Assembly (NCBI GenBank): GCA_030512295.1
Contig: JAULSR010000010.1
Coordinates: 310,001-374,000 of the forward strand
DNA length: 64,000 nucleotides
DNA from: Bombardia bombarda
Lineage: Eukaryota > Ascomycota > Sordariomycetes > Sordariales > Lasiosphaeriaceae
Reading direction: 5' to 3'
The position numbers were made by a program, and so were the translations under genes. The notes under the pieces were generated by a model, which was not told the DNA's origin, did no database searches, and saw only the letters and a program-made list of their open reading frames with translations. Shown here piece by piece: positions 22,915 through 34,475 of this stretch. The number at the start of each line of letters is the position of its first letter. Position 1 is the stretch's first letter.

Positions 22915-25007
22915 TGAACTTAGTGTCCTTGTTTTGTCGTCTTGCTGTCTTGTCGCCTTGTCTGTCGCCTTGTCTGTCGTCCTGTATCGCTATCGTAGAG
23001 GTGTGGTGGCTAACGTGTTGCACGTAGGAGAGATGCCCATGCAGCTCGCAGTCACCTAGGAAAGCACTGACCAGCAACAGCCGATGACGATGACGACGGA
23101 ATCTTGCGAGATAAGCTTGGGAGTCGGTATCAGCTGATGCGGGGTTGTCAAATATCTGAACCCCTCGTCAACCATCAAATCGCGGGGTCTCTATTTTCTT
23201 TTCTCTGTCTTGCTCGAATTTACTCACTGGATCGTTAGGCAGCTGGTAAATAAATAAATAGGTAGATAACCAGCCTGACTGCCTGCTTGCTGATGGAAAC
23301 GCGGGGCAGATGCAATTCGCAATAATAGCTAAGGTACAGCCGTGTACCCAGGCAAGCCAGGTACCTAGCTATAATACGAAGTATGCCCCCAATTTGGCCC
23401 TAGTGTATATACACAAGGTACGAAGTAGTCTAAGTGTAGGTACGCAGTAGGAGGCACTAATAAGTGAATGCTAGCGAGAATATCTAAGGTACGTACATAA
23501 ACCTACTATCATTACGAAGTACATACATAATTTCATTGCATCGGATCTAGTAAGTCTCTATTTCTGTACATATCGCGAGATAGATGCAATACTCCCGACC
23601 AGGCTTCAGTACTGCTCCGTCATCGAGGCAAGCAGTCGAAATACTCCCTTTAATGAATAGATGCACTCTCGTCAGGCGTGGTAGCGTATAATTGCATACC
23701 TGCCTACCTGGGTTCCGCCCCGCCTTGTCGATTTTACACCGTTGTGGATGGGGCCCATTATCGTGGAGAGAAAGTCACGCGCCGCCGCGGATTAAAGTGG
23801 ATTCGTTACCACGAGCACTTGCATCGACAAGAATCATGCCACAAGGAATCGAGCTGTGCCCGACATATAAGGCTTGGGGAAATGGTGGGTTAAAAGGTTA
23901 CGTACCTTAGATAAGTTTCCATGTGGCATGGCCCAAAAGATACATCAGTATTGGTATTTATCGAGGATTCAGAACCAGCTTGTAAATGCTCGTGAACTTT
24001 TTGATGCGTACGGTTTGGTCCAGTCGCCAATGAAACAAAAGCTAGCCCACTCGTGTCATGAAGAGCTTGTCAAAGGCAGGAGGAACCTGCAAGCCATTGA
24101 AGCGGCCATGTCCCTTGTTGTTTTGGTTTCGGGTAGCTGCCCACTACCCCCCTTTCCCGTGCCCAACCACAGCCCATGATAATTAGCCTTGAAAACATCA
24201 GCAACCAAAAAAATCTAGATAAGGGCGAAAGCTTAATGGAAACCAGGAATCGCACCCATTTAAGATGCAAAATGGCTGATATCTATAATTGATACCCAGC
24301 TTCTTCTACGTCCGCACGCCTATCTTGTATCCAGTTAAACAGTTATAAGGCAGGTATTGTACAGTAGGCATTGATGTGCTTCGTATTTGGGGGTTGATGT
24401 GTTTGTCGGCCCCAAGGGTAGGGTCACGGGGTCTAGATTAAACTAGGTGTGCTAAGTAGGGTGCTAGTAGAATGGGTAACAGCGAACTGTGCGGGCAGAA
24501 AACACCCCTTGAACCCCCTCTGCCCCTCCATCCACCTGCGCCAGACCCAATCAAAAAAAATATTGCCCATTTCCCATCGCTTCCCGTCACGCTTGTCCCC
24601 TCCCTCCGCCTCGCTTCATTTTCTGCCCTGAACACGCCGTCCAACGGGCCCTTTTCGCGCCCTTGCAAACTTAACGCGTATATTGTCGCGATAGCTCCTC
24701 ATCATATTGGAAGAGACCTTACCACCGTTTCCCTTCAAATCAACGAATTTTACCACCGACGCGTTCTGCGCCGTGTTGCGCCGCTCCCGCTACCTGTGCG
24801 TCGCCCCCCCCACCAACCCTTAGAGCGCCTGCCTTCACCCAAGGTCCGGCTGTTGACCACCTGTCCCGACTGCAGCCCCGACACTCGACGTTTGTCGTTC
24901 GTCGACAGCGCTGAGCCCGCACTGCTGCGACCGTCTTCCTCCCGAGAAGCTCGAGAACAGTCCACACTGCACGCTACCTGGTCATCACCTCCAACACCAC
25001 CACCAAC
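22915..25007. other. divergent intergenic region SDS23 / PSE1, ~2.1 kb
   Basis: A GTCGCCTTGTCT-type short tandem repeat lies just upstream of the SDS23 start (about 22928-22985, in its 5' leader). Three TACGAAGTA motifs cluster at 23375, 23419 and 23513 among GGTAC/TACGTAC words. The PSE1 side (about 24500-25000) is pyrimidine-rich, as in fungal promoters and leaders. No gene seen. Confidence 0.6.
23375..23521. repeat. cluster of three TACGAAGTA motifs
   Basis: Exact copies start at 23375, 23419 and 23513. Four more copies of the motif or its complement occur in the window (12563, 13628, 41827, 56126), all outside coding exons as annotated here. Confidence 0.85.
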
Positions 25008-28000
25008 ATGTCGATCCTCCCGGCTGAGGTGAATGCCGAGCTGGCACAGCTTCTTCAAGCTCTCCAGTCTCCCGACAACAGTATTCGGTCGCAAGCCGAG
25101 GAGCATTTGCAAAATAATTGGACTAGCACACAGCCCGAGGTCCTGTTGATGGGCTTGGTTGAACAAATCGCCGTTTCCAGGGACGCATCTGTATGTTTTG
25201 AACTGCCCCGTATCTTCACCATCATTGCTCGGCTACCGCTAATGCCTTATGAATTTCTTAGGTTCGCTCTTTTGCCGCTGTAATCTTCCGCCGGATAGCC
25301 TCAAAGACACGGAAGACGGCGAGCTCCGAAAATACCGACATGTTCATTTCTCTTACGGCCGACCAGGCTACCGTCATTCGCGCAAAGCTCTTGGAAACCC
25401 TGGTTGCCGAGACCGATCGAACAGTCCGAAATAAGATCAGCGATGCCGTCGCCGAGCTAGGCAGACAGTATGCGGACAATGGTTCGTAGTGTGAGACACG
25501 CTTCCTTTAATTGCGCCTTGTCGCTAACGTCAGTCCAGATGACTCCTGGCCAGAGCTTCTTCAGGTTCTCTTTAACCTGAGCATGGCCCCCGACGCCGGC
25601 AAACGGGAGACAGCATTCCGTGTCTTCACCACTACCCCCGGCATTATCGAAAAGCAGCACGAGGAGCCTGTAGCCGCAGCGTTCGCTCATGCCTTTAAAG
25701 ACGACTCAGTTGCGGTACGTGTGACTGCTCGCCCTTGTGCAATATTCTCATTGCTGACGAGCCCAAAAGGTCCGACTTGCCGCAATGGAGGCCTTCGCAG
25801 CCTTTTTCCGCAGCCTTGGCAAGAAGAGCCAAACGAAATACCACGGCCTCCTTCCCGAAGTACTGAATATTCTTCCCCCAATCAAGGATTCACAGGACTC
25901 TGAAGATCTTAGCAAAGCTCTTGTGGCTCTTATCGATCTCGCCGAAGGAGCCCCCAAGATGTTTAAGCAGATCTTCCACGTTTTGGTGCAATTTTGTATC
26001 TCGGTCATTCAGGACAAGGAGCTGAACGACGTCTGCCGACAAAACGCTCTTGAGCTGATGGCCACCTTTGCCGACTATGCTCCTTCTATGTGCAAGAAGG
26101 ACAGCTCTTACACCACTGACATGATCACACAATGTCTCAGCCTTATGACTGACCTTGGCGAAGATGACGACGACGCAGCTGAATGGCTTACATCCGATGA
26201 TGTACGTGTTTCGGGGTACCAGCTTGGTTTGTACGAAGCAGATGCTAACAGTTTATAGCTCGATCAAGAGGAAAGCGACCAAAACCATGTTGCCGGCGAG
26301 CAGTGCATGGATCGACTTGCAAACAAACTGGGCGGAGCTGTTATTCTTGGCCCAACCTTTAGCTGGCTGCCGCGCATGATGCAGTCGCCAGCATGGAGAG
26401 ACCGCCATGCCGCTCTCATGGCCATTTCGGCTATTTCAGAAGGCTGCAGAGAGCAGATGATTGGCGAACTGAAGCAAGTTCTTGCCCTCGTTATTCCGGC
26501 GCTGAAGGACACCCATCCTCGAGTCCGCTGGGCTGGATGCAATGCCTTGGGTCAGATGAGTACCGATTTTGCACCTACCATGCAGAAGGAGTACTACGAT
26601 ATCGCCCTCACATCCATTATCCCTGTCCTGGATTCTCCTGAGGCCAGAGTCAAGTCTCACGCCGCTGCCGCGTTGGTCAACTTCTGCGAAGAAGCACAAA
26701 AGAGCGTCCTTGAGCCTTATTTGGACGACCTGCTCTCGCACCTATTCCAGCTCCTTCAGAACGAGAAGCGTTACGTCCAGGAACAAGCCCTGTCGACAAT
26801 TGCCACCATCGCTGACGCCGCAGAGCACGCTTTTGGCAAGTACTATGACACCTTAATGCCGCTCCTCGTAAATGTCCTCCAACGCGAGAACGAGAAGGAG
26901 TTCCGACTTCTCAGAGCGAAGGCTATGGAGTGCGCAACCTTGATCGCCCTCGCTGTCGGCAAGGAGCGTCTCGGTGCAGATGCTTTGCTGTTGGTTCAGC
27001 TGCTAGCAAACATTCAACAGAACATCACCGATTCGGACGATCCTCAGGCCCAATACTTGATGCATTGCTGGGGGCGCATGTGCCGCGTTTTGGGCAAAGA
27101 CTTCCTTCCGTTTCTACCCAACGTCATACCGCCACTCCTGGAGCTCGCAAGCGCTAAAGCTGATATCCAGCTGCTGAACGATGACGATCAGATTGAGCAG
27201 ATGCAGCAGGAAGAGGGCTGGGAGCTTGTCCCGCTTCGTGGCCGAACCATCGGAATCCGAACAAGCGCAATGGACGACAAAAACATGGCCATTGAGCTCT
27301 TAGTTGTCTACGCCCAAGTGCTCGAAGGAGACTTTGCACCATATGTGGCTGAGATTATGGAAAGCATTGCTCTTCCTGGGCTTGCCTTCTTCTTCCACGA
27401 CCCCGTGCGCTTCGTGTCGGCCAAGCTTGTTCCACAGCTCCTTAGCTCTTACAAGAAGCACTATGGTGTCGAGTCGAACGAGTTAAACGGACTATGGAAT
27501 GCTACAGTTGATAAGCTGCTCGAAGTTCTTACAGCCGAGCCAGCCATCGATACACTCGCAGAGATGTACCAGTGCTTCTACGAGTCTGTTGAGGTTATCG
27601 GAAGGCGGTGCCTTAGCGAGGCCCACATGGACCGGTTTATCGACGCAGTCAGCTCGACCCTTACTGACTACAAGGAACGCGTGAGCCAGCGCGAGGAGGA
27701 CAATGAAGGTGTGACAGCCGAAGATGCCGAAGATGATCAGGAGGAGCTGCTTATGGCCATCGAGGATGATCAAACACTGCTCTCCGATATGAACAAGGCC
27801 TTCCACTGTATCTTCAAGTATCACGAGTCTTCTTTCCTTCGTGCTTGGCAGCGCCTGATCATGACTTACGATGGATTTTTGAAGTCAAGTGATCCTACCC
27901 AGCGACAGTGGGGATTATGCATCATGGATGATGTCCTCGAGTACTGTGGTAACGACAGCGTGGGCTTTGCTAACTACATATCGGAGCCGCTGTTGAACGG

Positions 28001-28672
28001 CTGTAAGGATCCATCTCCGGCCATCCGACAGGCGGCTGCATATGGCATTGGCGTAGCTGCGCATCGTGGTGGTTCGGCGTGGGCAGCCTTCCTGGGCCGT
28101 GCTCTCGAGAACTTGTTTGCGATTATGCAGGTACCGGATGCGCGCAACGAAGAGAATATATATGCGACGGAGAATGCTTGCGCCGCAATTGCAAAGATTC
28201 TGCACTACAACGCGTCTGCTATTCAACCAGTCGATCAAATCATCGCTCAGTGGATCGAGTACCTGCCAGTCACCAACGACGAAGAGGCCGCACCATATGC
28301 TTACCTCTACTTGACAGAGCTTATCAAGAAGTGAGCCACCCTCCACCCTCCACCCTCTACATTCTTTTTCATGTCTTGCCTGCTCAGTCCATCTTCCCTC
28401 TTTGCTTGAGCGAAAGAGTACTGTGGTATTATCACGTTTTAACTTCCACTAACTTGTATAGTCAATATCCTGTGGTTGTAGCCCAAGCAGCGAAGGTGTT
28501 CGTATTCGTTGCACAGGCGCTTGAGGCGGATGCCTTGACGGGACTCACTGCCGGACGTGTTGTAGCCGCCACTAAATCGCTTCTAGAGGCGACAAACACA
28601 AACGTCGAGCTATTGCTGCAGCAACAATTCTCACCAGAGGCTCAACAGCTGATTCGAGGGTACTTTGGCTAG
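25008..28672 (+). CDS. PSE1: karyopherin/importin beta-3, Pse1/Kap121 (IPO5 family)
   Basis: Six exons: 25008-25190, 25262-25481, 25539-25714, 25770-26201, 26259-28330 and 28462-28672, 1097 residues against 1089 in yeast Kap121. All introns are GT..AG and 55-131 nt. The protein is HEAT repeats throughout. The N-terminal importin-N region holds SPDNSIRSQAEEHLQNNW, and the repeat VIFRRIASKTRKT follows. Family-specific segments include HAALMAISAISEGCREQM, HPRVRWAGCNALGQMSTDFA and WELVPLRGRTIGIRTSA. An acidic stretch (VTAEDAEDDQEELLMAIEDD) sits near residue 880. It carries cargo such as ribosomal proteins and transcription factors into the nucleus in a Ran-GTP-dependent cycle. The ATG at 25008 follows an ACCACCAAC context, good for fungal initiation. 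Identification is firm. Confidence 0.96.
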
Positions 28673-31200
28673 CTACCGCGTACACGCAAACTTCGGCAAA
28701 CCCATTATCCAGAACCGGATTCCAATCGGTTTCAGGATCAAGCAACAGTTCTTTACCGGATTAGTGGTAAATCATATCATGGCTTGACGATTTGGAGGGG
28801 TAGGCTACCGCGATGATTGGGAGGTACGCTTCCTTAGCCTGTAGAAACGCATCATTCATGAATTATATCCGGGAGGAACCAAGTCACCAGCAGATGTGCT
28901 CGTTTGCTGGGCAGAAGAGGGACGCGGTATAAGTCTAGTAGACCTGGGGATTGATGATGCCATGGTTATTCCCCTTTGGAGCCATGGTTCCGTTCCCACG
29001 ATGGAAATGCAAGGAGCTGGACATGTTCCCCTAGTTTTTGCACATTCCTGGGTCCTTTTAGACAAGAAGATAACAGAAAATCAATGTCGTCTTATCTTTA
29101 TAGTGTCTTGTGTGGTATGATTAGACGTAACCGCGGATGCTAAGGAGGGCAGACTCGGCTACGTCAGTTTATGAGAGAAATAGGCTGTGTTAGACAGAAT
29201 AGAAAATGATAGTCTTCAAATTACAAGAATATTCCTAGATCCCGTCAAGGATTTAATTTACACGACAGTAACGAGTTTGATGTTCGGGCAAATAGGCAGG
29301 CGACGCCCGTACGACGATGGACGTCATACGGACAAAGTTGAAGACAGACACTAATTCATAGAAAATTTCGAGGATGACATGGGGCTTGAGCCAAAAAGGC
29401 CGGTGTCGGGGCCAGGACAGCGGTCGGTTGAAGCAGGCGGAGATTGGAAATGCGAAGTGGCAGAATTGCGGTCTGGGAGGATCATGAAGTATTCGTACTG
29501 GTGGTCATTTCGCCGCAGCAGCAGTCTCCGCTTATTATTATGTGTTTGCAACTTGGATGGACTTTTGCGAATGTCGATGAACGCTTTCGCCCGTTTTCAA
29601 TCAAGTCCCATGACACGGCGGGGGGAAAGATACAAGATACCCCCGTATCTAGCGTAAAATAAGTACGTACCGATGTCGTGTGCTATCTTCTAGGATTCGC
29701 TACGCTCACTGCTATCTTAGTCGCAACTCTCATTATCTCGATAGAGCGCTACCTTCAGGGCTCAGATATGCCCCACCTCCTACGTCCGACAGCAAGCAGC
29801 CAACAGCCGACTGGGCAAGACATGAAGTCAATTACATAAGTAATCTGTAAGGGGTGGCGTCCATGTTCCCGGTGCAGATTTGCCCTACAGGATGGGTAGA
29901 ATAGGAGGCAAAAGAGGCAGGAAGATGATGGAAGTAGGGCAGTTGAAAAGGCTAGGGAGGGTATCGTTGCACTTAGCACGGCACCGAGCAGTCCCTCGCC
30001 GTTGCACTGGATGAACACTGGGTTGAGCTGAATTGGGTGCCGAGGGTGCATTGGTGCAATGGTGGTGGGCAGTTGAGTGAGGCGTTCAATTCACTCGCAC
30101 TCGAGGCAAACACCCTGGATTCACTGATTGATTAGCGTGTATTCGTAGCCCCGCTCTGGTTGGCCCATCGTTGGCGCATCCCCCCATCTTCAGGCAGTTA
30201 AGGTAGGTACCTTAGGTATGTACCTTATCCAATAAATCCCCGGTATACACGCATCACGTAGTCCTTATATGACTGTGAGACTTCGAATGTGTGAGGGTGC
30301 AAACGTGCGAACCATCTTTATCCTGCCGACGGATACCTGAATGAGGGCGAGGATTCACAAAAGGTGATGCGGCCACCCGCCTATTGCATCACACAATATC
30401 GCTGTCGCCGTCGAACGCTACCCCATACGCTCGCCCTGTGCCACCTCAAGGCCCGAACTGTCGAGTGGATTGCACCTCGGGGGTCCATTTTGTGTCTTCG
30501 ATTTCTTGAAGGGTTTTAGTCACTCAGTCAGGTCGGTCAATTCTGCACTCTCTGCTCTGTCTCCCTGCCTTGCTTGTCCTGCGTGCTCTGCGAACTCGGG
30601 CCTGCCCTGTCGCTGCACTCGGCAGCTTGCAGCCCTCAAACTTCCTGCCTCGCCTGCCTCGCCTGCTTCCCTACTTCTAGGTTCCCAGCTTCCCTGCTTC
30701 GACCTGCTTACTGGTGGTGTTCTTGAGGACCGCTGCAGGTGTAGCGTCGATCTCCGGCTTCCGCCTCCGCTACCGAAATCACCGCCTATTCTTTTCCTCC
30801 TTCTATATTCTCCCCCCACCAAATGCCCGAATGCCCCAACTGACGGTGAATGATACGGAGCTTTCAGGTCTATTTAGCCATTTGCTGTTGGAAAAGCCCC
30901 GTCCCTACTGCTCGGCTTCACCGCTCCACACACCACTCCAAGCCGTTCAAGCTGCTCACTCGCGTCAAATCTGGTCTCCATTCTCCTAGTACATACTCGA
31001 GACAAAAGTCCTCCCCGGGACCCTTTGGATGAGCAGGTCGATGCGCCATCCGCACCTACTGTTGATGCGACAACCCAACTTGGTCCCTGACGGTGCAATG
31101 ACAAGCGCAAGGGCCTATCACCACTGAAGCGAAAAGGAAAAAGGAAGGGGGAAAAAATAGCAAAAAAGGAGCTGCCTCTAGGCAGTCAAATGCGGCCACC
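28673..31200. other. intergenic region with long wc-1 promoter/leader, ~2.5 kb
   Basis: 3' flank of PSE1, then the upstream region of wc-1. A strongly pyrimidine-rich tract runs about 30530-30720, and purine-rich sequence directly precedes the start (31127-31170). GGTACCTTAGGTATGTACC-type palindromic words occur near 30200. Several upstream ATGs precede the wc-1 start, including the overlapping one at 31190. No separate gene is supported. Confidence 0.55.
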
Positions 31201-31204
31201 ATGA
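31190..31204 (+). promoter_or_regulatory. 4-codon uORF overlapping the wc-1 start codon
   Basis: ATG CGG CCA CCA TGA reads at 31190-31204. Its stop TGA (31202-31204) overlaps the wc-1 ATG (31201-31203) by two bases. The context of the wc-1 ATG (GCCACCATGA) is strong, that of the uORF ATG (TCAAATGC) moderate. Whether it is in the mature leader depends on the transcription start, which cannot be seen. Confidence 0.6.
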
Positions 31205-34200
31205 ACAACAACTTTAGCTATCCCTCCCCCATCACTCCGGATGAAATGCAACGCCAGATGGCCGGACCTACACAGCGCCGCAGTCAGAAAAACCAGGCCC
31301 GGGGCAGTGGCGGCGACAATGACATGGCCATCAACACAGGAAACCAGGGCAATAATAGCCTTGGCAACGCCAACGGACAGAATATCACCATGTCGGGCGG
31401 TGATTCTCTCGACGACATTATCCGCCAGAACTCGCACGAACTCCAGCGAAGACGGAGTGTGCCCCAGCCCTTCACGAGCCCTATGATGCAGGGCGAGCCC
31501 GACCGCCGCTTGTCCATGATGGACTATGGCGGCCCCGGTGACCGCTTCCACGATTTCCACTACGGCAGTGCTGGCGCCACCAACAATGCCATGGCGGGGA
31601 GCTATGGTGGCATGGGCGCCGGCATGGCACATCCAGGCCACTCCGGCCCATATCAGCCCGGTCTCATGGCCATGTCTGACCATGCCGATTTTCCCATATC
31701 CCCAGACATGATGGGCAGCATGATGGGCTTCTCCAATCTTAACGTGGGTGCGATGACAGCCGATCCGAGCTCACTCAGTCTCTATACTTCGCCCAGCCTT
31801 GGCAGCCAGTATCAGCCTGGTAGTCTAGACACCGCCAACAACGACTTCGCAATGGACATGAACGTCGATAGCGGTACCCTGAGCGCCACCAGCAACAACC
31901 CCTCTGTCGGGCTTGGCCACAAGACCGAAGACGAGTTGATGGCTGTCGAGCAGACCTTTGGCGCTTCCGGCGATTCGACCGGCTCGTCGAGGCAGATCGG
32001 CTCTGCCATGGATCATGGTCTCGGCCCTTATGGACCGCATGTGCCGCCTCGCCTATCTCAGGACATGCCAGGTTCCACCAGCTACCAGTCGCCCGCATCG
32101 GGGACAATGTCGACCGTGACCGCCCCGACCCCAACTGCCATGACGCCCGCCACGAGTGCTCCTACGCCAATGGGAGGCGACGCGGCTTCAAAGGAGAAGA
32201 CGGTGTATTCCAAGAGCGGGTTTGACATGCTGAGAGCTCTGTGGTATGTAGCAACGCGAAAAAATGCCCAGATCCAGCTTGGTGCCGTGGACATGTCGTG
32301 CGCATTTGTCGTCTGCGATGTGACGCAAAACGACTGTCCCATCATATACGTGTCGGACAACTTTCAAAACCTGACGGGATACAGCCGGCACGAAATCGTG
32401 GGCAAGAATTGCCGCTTCTTGCAAGCGCCGGATGGGGCGGTTGAGGCAGGATCGAATCGCGAATTCGTGGAGAATGATGCAGTTTACAGACTTAAAAGAA
32501 CGATTGCGGATGGTGAGGAGATTCAACAAAGCTTAATTAATTACCGCAAAGGCGGCAAGCCCTTCCTGAACCTTCTGACCATGGTCCCGATCCCGTGGGA
32601 TACCGACGAAATCAGATACTTTATTGGGTTCCAAATCGACTTGGTCGAGTGTCCCGACGCAATCTCCGGGAATCAAGGGGCCATACAAACCAACTACAAG
32701 CATAGCGATATTGGGCAGTACATCTGGACACCACCAACCTCGGGCCAGTGGGAGCCCGAAAGCGGCCAGACGCTGGGAATTGATGACGTGTCGACCCTCT
32801 TGCAACAGTTCAGCCCCAAAGGGGTATCGTCGGATTGGCACAAGCAATCATGGGATAAGATGCTGTTGGAGAATGCCGACGATGTGGTCCACGTCCTGTC
32901 GCTGAAGGGCTTGTTCCTGTACCTGTCGCCAGCCTGCAAGAAGGTCCTGGAATACGATGGACACGAGCTCGTGGGCCAGTCACTGTCGTCAATCTGCCAT
33001 CCTTCAGATATCGTGCCCGTGACAAGGGAGCTCAAGGACGCCCAGCAGCACGCGCCCGTCAACATTGTCTTCCGGGTCCGAAGGAAGCATAGCGGCTTTA
33101 CGTGGTTTGAAAGTCACGGAACACTGTTTTCCGATCAGGGCAAGGGACGAAAGTGCATCATTCTCGTGGGCAGAAAACGCCCCGTATTCACGCTGCGCCG
33201 TTCGGACCTGGAAGCAAACGGCGGCATCGGGGACAGCGAGATATGGGCAAAGGTCTCTACATCTGGCATGTTTCTATTCGTGTCGTCTAACGTCCGCTCG
33301 CTGCTCGACCTCCTGCCCGAGAACCTGGAGGGTACGAGCATGCAAGATCTCATGAGGAAGGAGTCGCGTCCCGAGTTTGGACGAACAATAGAAAAGGCAA
33401 GGCGGGGACGAATTGTCAGCTGCAAGCACGAAATACAGAACAAACGAGGCCAGGTCTTACAGGCGCATACGACCTTCTATCCAGGCGATGCCGCCGAGGG
33501 CGAGAAGCCCACGTTTCTACTGGCTCAGACAAAACTTGTCAAGGCATCGTCTCGCGCCACCGCCCCCGCTACTACTATCTTAAAACCTGGTCTGGCCTTG
33601 TCGAATGATATCCCCTCTACAGTAGACCTCTCGATCGGGACTGTGGTGGCGGTCAACAATGTGGTCACCAAATTCGACAAGGACGCAGTGCTATCGATAG
33701 CCCAAGACATAGCATCAGCGACGGACGACAACATATTCGATGAGCTCAAGACCACGCGTGCTACGAGCTGGCAGTACGAGCTACGACAGATGGAAAAGGT
33801 CAACCGCATGCTAGCAGAGGAGCTTGCGCAGTTACTCTCAAACAAGAAGAAGCGTAAAAGAAGAAAGGGCGGCGGCAACATGGTACGGGACTGCGCAAAC
33901 TGCCACACGCGAAACACGCCAGAATGGCGTAGGGGGCCGAGCGGAAATCGCGATCTGTGTAATAGTTGTGGCCTTAGGTGGGCGAAGCAGGTAGGCTTCT
34001 TGATTTTCTTTTTGAAGTGTCCAGTCTCCTTAATCGCGAGATATTGTCTCGTCCACATGCAGCCTGCTGACTGTCCATCCAAACAATACAGACGGGTAGA
34101 GTCTCGCCACGCAATTCATCACGCGGCGGCGGTGGTACTGGAGACTCGGTTAGCAAGAAGAGCAATTCGCCAATTCATTCGTCGCCGCTCCAGCGTGAGG

Positions 34201-34475
34201 TCCCCGCTATCAAGGAGCTACCATCCTTGGACCCGCCGACCAACAGGTCGACAACGAGTGGAACGAGCGCCACGCTCACCCCCGACGAAAACAGCCCGAC
34301 CGCTGGCGCACATGCCCCAACTTCGCCAACCGCGGCCGGGGGAAAAGCCGCTGCGGGTGCTCATCACCCGTTTCCACCGCAAAGTCGGCCTTTGCTGGAG
34401 GGTGGTAGTGGCCTCGGGGGCGGTGGCATGGAGATGGCGTTGATCCAAGAAGAGGAGCGGGAGCCGAGTGCCTAG
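31201..34475 (+). CDS. wc-1: White Collar-1 blue-light receptor and GATA transcription factor
   Basis: Exon 1 is 31201-33990, the intron 33991-34091 and exon 2 34092-34475, 1057 residues. Domains in order: Gly/Asn/Met-rich N-terminus (~1-340); LOV domain (~360-480) with the photo-adduct motif GKNCRFLQ, Cys404; PAS-B (~555-655, VVHVLSLKGLFLYLSPACKK); PAS-C (~680-770, IWAKVSTSGMFLFVSSNVRS); basic nuclear-localisation patch NKKKRKRRKGGG (~881-892); GATA zinc finger from Cys898 (CANCHTRNTPEWRRGP then CNSCGLRWAKQ, split from the tail by the intron). All residues needed for flavin adduct formation and Zn binding are present. It should bind FAD, dimerise with WC-2 and drive light- and clock-regulated genes. 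The long poly-Gln activation tracts of Neurospora WC-1 are absent. The reading frame stays open through the intron (see findings). Confidence 0.97.

Noticed and set aside
24235..24275. ggaatcgcaccc resembling an antisense tRNA T arm
   Set aside because: The T loop is wrong and no D arm or anticodon arm can be folded upstream.
31201..34443. Uninterrupted 1080-codon reading of wc-1
   Set aside because: The spliced tail TGRVSPRNSSRGG fits WC-1 proteins; the unspliced tail is Arg-rich and unlike them.
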